A DNA stretch of 64,000 nucleotides from DASYPQ01 sp041488095 (GTDB lineage: Bacteria > Planctomycetota > UBA1135 > GCA-002686595): contig JBGPOP010000005.1 of assembly GCA_041488095.1 (NCBI GenBank), positions 85,847-149,846 of the forward strand. Reading direction: 5' to 3'. Position 1 is the stretch's first letter. Every line of letters starts with the position of its first letter. The translations under genes were made by a program, and so were the position numbers. A model generated the notes under the pieces. That model was not told where the DNA came from. It made no database searches and worked only from the letters and a program-made list of their open reading frames with translations. Shown in pieces: positions 25,669-34,191 of the stretch.

Positions 25669-25932
25669 AGACGGTGGCCGGGGAAGCCTTCCGCCTATTG
25701 TGTTGGGAGGGGGCTGCCTCCCCTATTCCTTGGGGTCTACCGGCCCTCCCGTTGGAGCAGTTCCGATCCCCCCCGGAGGCCGACCTCCAACGGCCTGGTT
25801 CTCGACCTCGGTTTTTTCTCCGGAACCCCATTGCCCGTCGGAGGGTGGCATGGAGAATCACCACTGTGGCGTCGAGTGGTGGAGAGTGGGGAGGCTGGTG
25901 GCGGTCGGGGTTCGTCCTCGCAGGGAGCACCG
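25669..25932 (+). promoter_or_regulatory. dcw cluster leader with three MraZ-box-like repeats
   Basis: The 264-bp upstream region of mraZ contains GTGG at 25866, 25876 and 25886, a direct repeat with exactly 10-bp spacing, 44-67 nt before the GTG start. MraZ of Escherichia coli binds three TGGGN repeats at this periodicity, so autoregulation is likely (inference). A weak promoter candidate (TTGCCC, 16-nt spacer, GAGAAT) ends just before the repeats. Upstream are a hairpin at 25705-25722 and an inverted repeat CCGTTGGAG/CTCCAACGG (25749-25757 with 25785-25793), followed by a TTTTTT run. Their role is unclear. Confidence 0.5.
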
Positions 25933-26394
25933 GTGTTCTACGGTGACAGCTCCCACACGCTCGACGACAAGGGACGCGTCTTCGTGCCGAAGCGCTTCCA
26001 AGACGAATTGTCGCGAGCCCCGGACGGAACGCTCGTCGCCTACGTCTCGCGCGGACAGGACGCGTGCCTGTATCTCTTCTCCGAGTCCGGCTTCCAGCGC
26101 GCGCTCGGCGAGCTGAACACGCGGGTCTTCAGCGCTGAGGACGTGCGCGGCGTCAAGCGCGTGTTCTTCGCCAACACCCTTCGCGTCGAGCTCGATTCAT
26201 CGGGCCGGATCCTGATCCCTGAGAAGCTGCGCGACGGCGCGAGCCTGAAGAAGGAGATCGTCATGGTGGGCGTCGGCGACCGCGCCGAGATCTGGCCCAA
26301 GGGCGTCTGGGAGAAGTACGAAGCGGTGAATCTGAAGAAGCTCGATCACATCGATCGTGTCCTGGCTGGCGAGCCGCCGCGAAGCAGCGGGTAA
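25933..26394 (+). CDS. mraZ: MraZ, transcriptional regulator of the dcw cluster
   Basis: This 153-residue protein has two tandem SpoVT/AbrB-like halves, each with the DxxGR signature (DDKGRVFVP and DSSGRILIP). MraZ forms ring oligomers and represses its own cluster in other bacteria. GTG 25933 is chosen because AGGGAG lies about 6 nt upstream and the protein then matches the usual length. A longer reading from 25831 would add about 34 residues not seen in the family. It is the first gene of the dcw cluster, 21 nt before rsmH. Confidence 0.95.
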   Translation: MFYGDSSHTLDDKGRVFVPKRFQDELSRAPDGTLVAYVSRGQDACLYLFSESGFQRALGELNTRVFSAEDVRGVKRVFFANTLRVELDSSGRILIPEKLRDGASLKKEIVMVGVGDRAEIWPKGVWEKYEAVNLKKLDHIDRVLAGEPPRSSG

Positions 26395-26415
26395 TCGACG
26401 GAGAGGGAGGGGATC

Positions 26416-27444
26416 GTGCTCGGAACGGAGATTGAGAAGATGCTTTCTAGGGGAGCGGCGGACGAGGCCGGAGCGTCGCACGTCCCGGTGCTCGGCGCCG
26501 CAGTCGTCGAGCTCCTGCGTGGAGCCTGTGGGGGCGCGCCGGGAGCGCAAAGCCACGAAGGCTGGGTCGTCGACGGGACGCTGGGCCTCGCCGGTCACGC
26601 GGAGCTCGTGCTCGACGCGTTCCCTGGCGCGAACCTCCTCGGACTCGATCAAGATCCCGAGGCGCTCGAGATCGCGCGGGTGAAGCTCGCGCGCTTCGGC
26701 CGCCGCGCGCGCGTGCGCCCCGGACGCCTCTCGGAGTTGTCGCGCTTGGTGCGGAAGGAGCAAGTCGGTCCGATCTTCGGCGTACTCCTCGATCTGGGAG
26801 TGTCCTCGCTGCAGCTCGATCGCGCCGGCCGCGGCTTCTCGTTCCAGCACGACGGCCCGCTCGACATGCGCATGGATCCTTCGCGCGACCGCACGGCCGC
26901 GCACATCGTGAACACCTGGGACGAAAGCGACCTCGCCGATCTCCTCTACTATGAAGGCGGCGAAACACGTGCGCGTCAGGTGGCGCGTGCCATCGTCGAG
27001 GCGCGCCGACGCGCTCCGTTCCTGCGCACGGCGGCGCTCGCGGACACGATCGCCGGCGCGGCGGGAGCTTCGTCCCGCGGTGCGAAGATCCATCCCGCGA
27101 CGCGCGCCTTCCAGGCGCTGCGACGGGCCGTGAACGAGGAGGGCGAGGAGCTGCTCGCCGGCCTGTCCGCGGCCGAGCACCTGCTCCCCCAGGGCGGGCG
27201 TCTCATCGCCATCGCCTTCCACTCGGGCGAGGACCGCGAGATCAAGCGCTTCCTGTCGCAGGGCTCACGCGAGGGGCGCTGGTCGGTCCTGACGCGCAAG
27301 CCCGTCGAGGCGGGCGAGACCGAGCGCCGCGACAACCCGCGCTCGCGCTCGGCGAAGTTGCGTGCCGGCGAGCGCACCGCCCGTGCCTCCGCGACCCCGG
27401 CTCCGGATGAGGCCACGGCCGACACCCAAGGAAGTCGGGCATGA
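26416..27444 (+). CDS. rsmH: 16S rRNA (cytosine1402-N4)-methyltransferase RsmH
   Basis: RsmH (MraW) methylates 16S rRNA C1402 using SAM. The 342-residue protein shows VVDGTLGLAGHAELVL as the SAM-binding motif, LDLGVSSLQLDRAGRGFSF, the DMRMDP motif, and a C-terminal IAFHSGEDREIKRF segment. GTG 26416 follows a GAGGGAGG site. An Ala/Glu-rich tail extends the C-terminus. The gene overlaps ftsL by ATGA. Confidence 0.95.
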   Translation: MLGTEIEKMLSRGAADEAGASHVPVLGAAVVELLRGACGGAPGAQSHEGWVVDGTLGLAGHAELVLDAFPGANLLGLDQDPEALEIARVKLARFGRRARVRPGRLSELSRLVRKEQVGPIFGVLLDLGVSSLQLDRAGRGFSFQHDGPLDMRMDPSRDRTAAHIVNTWDESDLADLLYYEGGETRARQVARAIVEARRRAPFLRTAALADTIAGAAGASSRGAKIHPATRAFQALRRAVNEEGEELLAGLSAAEHLLPQGGRLIAIAFHSGEDREIKRFLSQGSREGRWSVLTRKPVEAGETERRDNPRSRSAKLRAGERTARASATPAPDEATADTQGSRA

Positions 27445-27734
27445 CGCGTCTGGCCTTGTGCTCGGCGCTGTGCGGGCTGGCGGTCGTGCTCGCGCTCGGC
27501 ACAGCCGTTCTCCAGTCGAGGAACCGCGAGCGCGGGATCGCACTCGACGTCCAGAAGGAGGAGTGCGACATGCTCGAGGCCGTCAATGGCGAGCGTTGCG
27601 AGAGGATCCTGGCGCAAGATTGGCGCCCGCTCCCGCACGAGCCGGCCGGAGTGCTCGGCCGGCCGGGCGCGCCGGGCAAGCCGGACGCCAAGGGAGGCGA
27701 GCGCCTTCTCGCGAAGGGCAGGGCGGCCCCGTGA
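27441..27734 (+). CDS. ftsL: FtsL-like small bitopic division protein
   Basis: This 97-residue protein has one transmembrane helix near the N-terminus (about 3-25) and a short hydrophilic exported part that is likely helical, followed by a Gly/Pro/Lys-rich tail. FtsL proteins are poorly conserved and are known by size, topology and position between rsmH and ftsI, all of which hold here. ATGA joins it to rsmH and GTGA joins it to ftsI. The leucine-zipper pattern is weak, so the name rests on context. Confidence 0.6.
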   Translation: MTRLALCSALCGLAVVLALGTAVLQSRNRERGIALDVQKEECDMLEAVNGERCERILAQDWRPLPHEPAGVLGRPGAPGKPDAKGGERLLAKGRAAP

Positions 27735-30154
27735 GCGCAACCGGGCGCCTTGACTCCGCGTCGGGCCTCAAGCCGACGACCGCCTTCGTGCTGGTCGCGG
27801 GCGTGCTCGGCCTGATCGGCCTCAAGGCGGGCAAGATCGCATTATGGGACGAGGGCGAGCAGCCGCGCAACCTGATGCACCAGCACGTGCCCGACGTGAC
27901 CTTCGACATCCTCGACTCGAACGGCACACCGATCGCGCTCTCGGTGGAGCGGCTGGAGCTGGTCATGTCGCCGAACGCCGCCTGGCAGGCGCACACGCCC
28001 GACCACATGGCCGCGCTCCTTTCCCGCGCGCTCGGACCGCAGTACCCGCCCGACCGTCTCTTGGAGGTCATGCTGCCCGACGCCCGAGGGGGCGCGATTC
28101 GCGTCCAATCGGAGCCCCTCCTTCTCGACGCGCAGCAGGCGCGCGCGGTGCAGCGCTGGATCCTCACGGGATCGACCGGGGGGGGTGGGGATCCCGAACC
28201 GGTCCGCGGGATCCGGATCGAGGCGGATGACCGTCCGGGCAGGTACGCGATCGTGTGGCAGCCCGTCGTCGTGCTCAGCGAGGCCTCCCGCGAGGAGCAC
28301 AACTTGTCGCGGCCGCTCGATTGGTCACGGCGGATTGCGGACGACCTGTACGCCTGCGTCCAGGGACGGCCGATCCGCGAAGCCTTGTCGAGCGACGAGG
28401 AGATCTCGGCCGCGCGCCGCGAGATCTGGGAGGCGCTGATGCCCTGCCAGTTCAAGTGCGTGGTCAAGGAGGTCGCCCCGGAGACCGCGATGGCCGTGTG
28501 GAGCCTCCTCAAGGAGGAGCGCGTTCGCGGCCACCAGATGGATCTCCTGCGGGTCGGCCGGCGCGTCTATCCGGCGCGGGCCGGCCTGCGCGAGGACCCG
28601 CCTCTCGCCGTGCTCGGGCGCTGGGGCACGCTCGAACCCGAACAAGCCAAGGACCGGGCGCGCAAGTCCCTCGGCCTGCCCGAGGATCGACTGTGCAGCG
28701 AGACCGAGCTCGATCGGCTGCGAACCGAGACCGAGCTGCGGGTCTACCAGCCCAGCCCGATGAGCGGGATCGAGCTGCTCGGCAAGCGGCTGCTGGAGCG
28801 AGAGCAAGGGAACGAGCTCGAGAAGCGCTCCGAGCAATACACCTACCTCGCCAACCAGGCGCCGCGGCAGCCCCTGCAGCGCTACTTCCAGGAGCTCATC
28901 CCGGCCAGCGAGACGCCCCACCTCGTCACGACGATCGACCTGCCCCTGCAGCGACAGGTGCGCCTCGAGCTCGAGCGCCTCATGGAGCTGCACCGGCCCG
29001 CCGCGGCGATGGCGGTCGCTCTGGACGTCCCCACCGGCAAGGTCCTCGCCGCCGACGCGATCGACCCCTATGGGATGGGAGGGTTCCTTCCGACCCTGCA
29101 CACGTTCACCCCCGGCTCGACCATGAAGGTCGTGGTCATGGCCACGGCCCTCGACGCGGGGGTCGTCACGCCGGAGGACAGGTTCAACACCTTCAACGGA
29201 CACCTGCGCCTCGGTTCGCGCGAGATCGGCGAGGCCGAGGGCGCCCAAACCGGGATCATCAGCGCCGCCAGGGGTCTGGCCTACTCTTGCAACGCCGTCC
29301 TGGTGCAGATCGGCCTGCGCATCCCGGCCGAGGTCTTGCACTCCCGCTTCCTCGAGCTGGGCTACTCCCGGTACCCCGACACCGGGCTGGGCGGCGAGCG
29401 CTGCGGCACGGTCCCGAAGCTCCCGTGGGCGCGGAATTACGCGCACGCCTCGGTCAGCTTCGGTCACGAGATGCTCGTCACCCTGTGGCAACACGCGGCG
29501 GCCCTCGCGACGGTCGTACGCGGCGGCGAGTACAGGCCGCTGACTTTGATCGAGGCGGTCGAGCAGGGGGGCGTCCGCCATCCTGTTCCCCTGGCTGAGC
29601 CGAAGCGCGTCTTCTCGCAGCGGACCTGCCAGGCAGTGCGCGACATGATGGAGATGGGAGCTAGAGAGGGCACTGGCAAGAGGGTCTACTGCCCGTACCT
29701 CGAGATGGGCACCAAGACCGGCACCGCGGAAAAGGTTCCGGACGAGGTGTGCCTGCACGTCGAGCTGGAGCACAACCGCGTCCACGGCTGCCGCGGCGCG
29801 ATCGCCTGCCGGCGGAGTCTCGTCGGCGTGCACACCGCACACAAAGGCCCCTGCTACACCTCGTCGATGTGCGCCTACGGGCGACTGCCCGGGACCGCGC
29901 GCGAGGTCATGGTGCTCGTCGTCGTCGACGAGCCGCGCGGTGGCAAGAAGTTCGGCGCCGACGTCGCAGGCCCGGCGGCCGTGGCGATCCTCGAGGAGGC
30001 TTTGGGATCCCGGCGCGGCGGCGTCCGCCCCCCGCCGCTCACACCCGAGGGTTTCGCGAATCTGGACCCGCCGCACGGGACCGCTCGTGCCTCCAGTGCT
30101 GCCGCCGCGTCTCCGCCTCTGCCCTGGGAGGAGGTGCGCCTTGCGGCTCGCTGA
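27731..30154 (+). CDS. ftsI: FtsI-type class B penicillin-binding protein, enlarged
   Basis: This septal peptidoglycan transpeptidase has 807 residues, against about 550-600 in typical FtsI. It has an N-terminal transmembrane helix (about 15-38), a long pedestal region, and the transpeptidase domain (about 420-770) with PGSTMK (nucleophile Ser463), SCN (519-521) and KTGT (662-665). Directly after KTGT is an insert of about 45 residues with five Cys and four His, absent in the usual enzyme. The start GTG 27731 overlaps the ftsL stop. The C-terminal tail is Pro/Ala-rich. It lacks a PASTA domain. Position and motifs make FtsI the best call. Confidence 0.9.
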   Translation: MSATGRLDSASGLKPTTAFVLVAGVLGLIGLKAGKIALWDEGEQPRNLMHQHVPDVTFDILDSNGTPIALSVERLELVMSPNAAWQAHTPDHMAALLSRALGPQYPPDRLLEVMLPDARGGAIRVQSEPLLLDAQQARAVQRWILTGSTGGGGDPEPVRGIRIEADDRPGRYAIVWQPVVVLSEASREEHNLSRPLDWSRRIADDLYACVQGRPIREALSSDEEISAARREIWEALMPCQFKCVVKEVAPETAMAVWSLLKEERVRGHQMDLLRVGRRVYPARAGLREDPPLAVLGRWGTLEPEQAKDRARKSLGLPEDRLCSETELDRLRTETELRVYQPSPMSGIELLGKRLLEREQGNELEKRSEQYTYLANQAPRQPLQRYFQELIPASETPHLVTTIDLPLQRQVRLELERLMELHRPAAAMAVALDVPTGKVLAADAIDPYGMGGFLPTLHTFTPGSTMKVVVMATALDAGVVTPEDRFNTFNGHLRLGSREIGEAEGAQTGIISAARGLAYSCNAVLVQIGLRIPAEVLHSRFLELGYSRYPDTGLGGERCGTVPKLPWARNYAHASVSFGHEMLVTLWQHAAALATVVRGGEYRPLTLIEAVEQGGVRHPVPLAEPKRVFSQRTCQAVRDMMEMGAREGTGKRVYCPYLEMGTKTGTAEKVPDEVCLHVELEHNRVHGCRGAIACRRSLVGVHTAHKGPCYTSSMCAYGRLPGTAREVMVLVVVDEPRGGKKFGADVAGPAAVAILEEALGSRRGGVRPPPLTPEGFANLDPPHGTARASSAAAASPPLPWEEVRLAAR

Positions 30155-31643
30155 GCTCGTCCAAGGATTGGGGGGGTCCGCTCCGCCTCTCGCAGGCGGC
30201 GGGCCGCAGATCACCGGCGTCCACCTGGACAGTCGTCAGGTGGGCGCCGGGGATCTGTTCGCCGCCCTGCCCGGGACGCGTGACGACGGCTCGCGCTTCG
30301 CAGCGGACGCGCTCGCGCGCGGGGCCGCGGCGATCCTCGCGCCGCGTCCGCTCGAGCTCCCCGCGACCGCCGCGGCGTTCCAGTGGGTTCACCCCGACGC
30401 GCGCCGTGTCGCGGGCGAGGCTGCTGCGCTCGCGTACGGCCAACCCGCCCGCGGGATGTTCGTCGTCGGCATCACCGGCACGAACGGCAAGACGACGACC
30501 GCACACCTGGTCGGCCACCTGCTGCGGGCGGCCGGGCGCCGGCCGGCCGTGCTCGGCACGACCGGGAACCGCCTGGCTGACGGGAGGCTCCTGCCTGCGA
30601 CCCACACCACGCCCGACGCCCCTGCGCTGCAGCGTCTGCTCGTCCGCCATCGCGAGTTCGGCGGAGACAGCGTCGCGCTCGAGGCGAGCTCGCACGCGCT
30701 CGACCAGGAGCGCACCGCGGGCATCGCCTTCGACGTGGCGATCTTCACGAACCTGACGCGCGACCACCTCGACTACCACGGCGACCTCGAGCGCTACGCC
30801 ACGGCCAAGGAGCGGCTCTTCCTCTCCCTGCGGGCGGGCGCCGCGGCCATCGTGCACGCCGACGACCCGGCCGGCGAGCGCATGGCTCGCGCGGCGAGGA
30901 GCCGGGGAGCACGCGTCCTCACGTACAGCGCCAGACTTCGCGGTGACCTCGTGGCCTCCGCGTTGAAGTCGGACCTCTCGGGCACGCAGATCGTCTTGTC
31001 GGGGATGGGGATCTCCAGGACGAGCCTGCGCCTGCCTCTGGCGGGCCGGCACAACGTGGAGAACGCGCTGGCCGCCGCCGCAGCGGCGCTCCTCTCGGGA
31101 GCGAGCCCTTCCGATGTGCTCGGGGGGCTCGCTTCCGCTTCACCCGCACCCGGACGGTTGGAGCCCGTCGAGACCGGCGGTCGCGGGTTCAAGGTGCTGG
31201 TCGACTACGCCCACAGCGAGGACGCGCTCCAGAACGTGTGCCGCGCCGTGCGCGGCGCGCTCGAGGGTTCGCCCGGACGTCCCGGACGGCGCGGGCGGCT
31301 GATCGTGGTCTTCGGCTGCGGCGGCGACCGCGACCGCGGCAAGCGCGGACCCATGGGCCGCGTGGTCAACGAGGTCGCCGACCTCGCGATCGTGACCAGC
31401 GACAATCCGCGCGGCGAGGATCCGCTGTCGATCATCGATGAGGTCCTGGCCGGCATGGAGCCCGGGCTGGCCGAGCGTCTGGTCGAGCCCGACCGCCGGC
31501 GCGCGATCGAGGCGGCCGTCGCGCGCGCCCGCGCGGGCGATGTCGTGCTGATCGCCGGCAAGGGTCACGAGACCACCCAGACCGTGGGCGACCGCGTGGT
31601 CGATTTCGACGACCGCAGGGTCGCCGCCGAGGCGCTGAGATGA
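30141..31643 (+). CDS. murE: UDP-MurNAc-tripeptide synthetase MurE, meso-DAP type
   Basis: MurE adds the third amino acid to UDP-MurNAc-L-Ala-D-Glu using ATP. The 500-residue protein has the P-loop GITGTNGKTTT, the TNLTRDHLDYHG segment, the carbamylated-lysine region, and DNPR at 421-424, the motif that selects meso-diaminopimelate rather than lysine. TTG 30141 is chosen because GGAGGAGG ends 6 nt before it. The start overlaps the end of ftsI by 14 nt. Peptidoglycan of the meso-DAP type is predicted for this organism. Confidence 0.95.
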   Translation: MRLAELVQGLGGSAPPLAGGGPQITGVHLDSRQVGAGDLFAALPGTRDDGSRFAADALARGAAAILAPRPLELPATAAAFQWVHPDARRVAGEAAALAYGQPARGMFVVGITGTNGKTTTAHLVGHLLRAAGRRPAVLGTTGNRLADGRLLPATHTTPDAPALQRLLVRHREFGGDSVALEASSHALDQERTAGIAFDVAIFTNLTRDHLDYHGDLERYATAKERLFLSLRAGAAAIVHADDPAGERMARAARSRGARVLTYSARLRGDLVASALKSDLSGTQIVLSGMGISRTSLRLPLAGRHNVENALAAAAAALLSGASPSDVLGGLASASPAPGRLEPVETGGRGFKVLVDYAHSEDALQNVCRAVRGALEGSPGRPGRRGRLIVVFGCGGDRDRGKRGPMGRVVNEVADLAIVTSDNPRGEDPLSIIDEVLAGMEPGLAERLVEPDRRRAIEAAVARARAGDVVLIAGKGHETTQTVGDRVVDFDDRRVAAEALR

Positions 31644-33043
31644 ACCGCTTCGAGATCCAGGACGTCGTCGATTCCACCCGGGCGGTGCTCGTGCAAGGTG
31701 ACGTGCGGTGCACCGCCACCGGCGTCAGCACCGACTCGCGCACCCTGCGGGCGGGGGATCTGTTCATCGCGCTGTCGGGCCCCAACTTCGACGGCAACCG
31801 CTTCGCCATGGCTGCCATCGAGCGGGGCGCCGCGGGGCTCCTTCTCGAGGACACGGGCAGCGCACCCCTGCCCGCGCTCCGCGAGCTGCCCCGCGGCACC
31901 CCGATCCTGCTCCATCCCTCGCCCCGGGCTGCGCTCGCTTCGCTGGCGTCCTGGCACCGCGGGCGCATCGCGGCGCCGGTGCTCGGGATCACCGGCTCGT
32001 GCGGCAAGACCACGACCAAGAACATCCTGCTCGAGCTGCTCTCTACCCGGCTCGCGGCCGTGGGCTCGCCCGACTCGTTCAACAACGACATCGGCGTGCC
32101 GCACACGCTGTTCCTGGCCGACGAGCGGAGCCAGGCGGTCGTGGTCGAGATGGGCACGAACCACCCCGGCGAGATCGCGGCGTTGTGCCGCATCGCGCGG
32201 CCGACGGCGGGGGTCGTCACCTGCGTCGGCGCCTCGCACCTCGAGGGCCTGGGTTCGGTCGAAGGCGTCGCGCGGGAGAAGGCGGCGCTGGTGCAGTCCC
32301 TGCCGCCGGAGGGCTTCTGCATCCTGAACGCGGATTGCCAGTGGACCGCGCCGATGAGGAAGCTCGCCAGGGCGCGGGTGATCACCTTCAGCGTCGAGGG
32401 CGAGGGCGACCTGAACGCCACGCGCGTGTGGTCCCATCCGGGGGGCACGACCTTCCGCCTCGAGGACCGCGAGATCACGTCCCCGCTGCTCGGCCTGCAC
32501 AACGTGCAGAACCTGCTCGCGGCGCTCGCAGCCTGCCGCGGCCTCGGGGTCCGGCTCGAGGACGTCCTGCCCGCGGTCTCTCGACTGCGAACCTGCCGCC
32601 GCCGTCTCGAGCGCATCCAGGCCGGCCGGCTGACGATCATCGACGACTCCTACAACGCCAACCCCGAGTCGGCCCGGGCCAGCGTGCGCGTCCTCGCCGG
32701 TCTCCACGGCCACACCCGTCGGATCCTGGTGCTCGGCGACATGCTCGAGCTGGGCGAGGGGGCGCCCGAGCAGCACTACCGGATCGGGTGCGAGGCTGCG
32801 CAGGCCGGCATCGACCTGCTCGTCGCGGTGGGGGAGCTCTCCCGGGCCGCGGCCGCGGGCGCGATCGAAGGCGGCCTCGACGAGTCGCGCGTCGTCCACC
32901 TGGCCGGGACCGATGAGGCCATCCTGCGCGTGCCCGCGCTCGTGCGCGCGGGCGACGTCGTGCTCGTCAAGGGCAGCCGCCTGACGGGTCTCGACCGGCT
33001 CGTGCAGCGCCTGGTCACCTTCCTGAGGGAGGACGCCGCCTGA
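31640..33043 (+). CDS. murF: UDP-MurNAc-tripeptide-D-Ala-D-Ala ligase MurF
   Basis: MurF attaches the D-Ala-D-Ala dipeptide to complete the UDP-MurNAc-pentapeptide. The 467-residue Mur ligase has a P-loop GITGSCGKTTTKN, VEMGTNHPGEI, and DDSYNANPESAR in the C-terminal domain, all diagnostic for MurF. The start overlaps the murE stop as ATGA. A ddl gene, which would make its dipeptide substrate, is not in the window. Confidence 0.95.
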   Translation: MNRFEIQDVVDSTRAVLVQGDVRCTATGVSTDSRTLRAGDLFIALSGPNFDGNRFAMAAIERGAAGLLLEDTGSAPLPALRELPRGTPILLHPSPRAALASLASWHRGRIAAPVLGITGSCGKTTTKNILLELLSTRLAAVGSPDSFNNDIGVPHTLFLADERSQAVVVEMGTNHPGEIAALCRIARPTAGVVTCVGASHLEGLGSVEGVAREKAALVQSLPPEGFCILNADCQWTAPMRKLARARVITFSVEGEGDLNATRVWSHPGGTTFRLEDREITSPLLGLHNVQNLLAALAACRGLGVRLEDVLPAVSRLRTCRRRLERIQAGRLTIIDDSYNANPESARASVRVLAGLHGHTRRILVLGDMLELGEGAPEQHYRIGCEAAQAGIDLLVAVGELSRAAAAGAIEGGLDESRVVHLAGTDEAILRVPALVRAGDVVLVKGSRLTGLDRLVQRLVTFLREDAA

Positions 33044-34191
33044 TGCTCCCCGGTCTCCTCGAGGACATGCCGGGCCTGCGGCTGTTCGGCTACATCTCGT
33101 TCCGGATGGCGATGGCGGGGCTCACGGCCTTCGCGCTGGCGCTCGCCTGGGGCGGGCCCGCGATCCGGTGGCTGGCGCGCCACAGGGTGGGCGAGGACGT
33201 CACCAAGACCGACTCGCCCGAGCTCGCCTTGCATGCGCAGCGCATGGGCAAGCGCGACACGCCGACCATGGGCGGCAGCTTCATGGTCGCGGCCCTGCTC
33301 GTCTCGGTGCTCCTGTGGGCCCGGCTCGACAACCTGCACGTCGTCCTGGCGGTGCTCACGACCGCGGGATTCGCGGCGGTCGGGTTCGTCGACGACTTCA
33401 AGAAGCTCACGATCGCCGAATCGAAGGGCCTGTCCGTGCGCTCGAAGATGATCGGGCTCTCGACCGTCGCGCTCGCGGCCCTGGCGGCGCTGGCCTGGTA
33501 CGCGCAGACGAGCGGGCGCGGAACGCTGCTCGCCCTCTACCCGCCCTTCCTGAAAGATGTGTCCATCGGACTCTCCTCCTTCGGTCTCGCGGGCGTCCTG
33601 GTGTTCCTCTTCTTCGAGTGGCTCGTCGTCGTCGGCACGTCGAATGCGTGCAACATCACCGACGGCCTGGACGGGCTCGCCGCCGGCTGCATGATCATCT
33701 CGGGCCTCTCGCTCTCGATCTTCTGCTACGTCACCGGCCGGCCGGACTGGACCGCGTACCTGAACCTGCCGCACGTCGGCGCCGCCTCCGAGATGGCCGT
33801 CGTCGGCGGTGCGCTGTGCGGCGCCTGCATGGGCTTCCTGTGGTTCAACGCCTTCCCGGCCAAGGTGTTCATGGGAGACTCGGGCTCGCTGCCGCTCGGG
33901 GGACTGCTGGCCTGGATGGCGCTCGTCGCCAAGCAGGAGCTCGTCCTCCCTCTGATCGGCTTCGTGTTCTTCGCCGAGCTCGGCTCGAGCTGGCTGCAGA
34001 CGCAGTACTTCCGGAGCACGGGGGGCAAGCGCCTCTTCACCTGCGCTCCGATCCACCACGGCCTCCAGCTCAAGGGCGGGATCTTCTCGGCCGGCGCCGC
34101 GCCCTGGCACGAGGTCACGATCGTCGTCCGCGCCTGGATCGTGGCGGGGGTGTGCGCGATCGCGGGGCTCTCCCTGATGAAGGTCCGCTGA
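33043..34191 (+). CDS. mraY: Phospho-MurNAc-pentapeptide transferase MraY
   Basis: MraY makes lipid I by moving phospho-MurNAc-pentapeptide to undecaprenyl phosphate in the inner membrane. The 382-residue protein has about ten transmembrane helices. It carries FVDDFKK (catalytic Asp pair), NITDGLDGLAAG, and FMGDSGSLPLGG, plus the HHGLQLKG motif near the C-terminus. It overlaps murF by one base (TGATG) and ftsW in the same way. The usual next gene, murD, is missing. Confidence 0.95.
   Translation: MLPGLLEDMPGLRLFGYISFRMAMAGLTAFALALAWGGPAIRWLARHRVGEDVTKTDSPELALHAQRMGKRDTPTMGGSFMVAALLVSVLLWARLDNLHVVLAVLTTAGFAAVGFVDDFKKLTIAESKGLSVRSKMIGLSTVALAALAALAWYAQTSGRGTLLALYPPFLKDVSIGLSSFGLAGVLVFLFFEWLVVVGTSNACNITDGLDGLAAGCMIISGLSLSIFCYVTGRPDWTAYLNLPHVGAASEMAVVGGALCGACMGFLWFNAFPAKVFMGDSGSLPLGGLLAWMALVAKQELVLPLIGFVFFAELGSSWLQTQYFRSTGGKRLFTCAPIHHGLQLKGGIFSAGAAPWHEVTIVVRAWIVAGVCAIAGLSLMKVR

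Noticed and set aside
25705..25722. Hairpin GGGAGG/CCTCCC considered as a terminator or part of an RNase P RNA
   Set aside because: The stem is short, no T run follows directly, and the gap of 264 nt is too small for the RNA with its conserved core, which is not seen.
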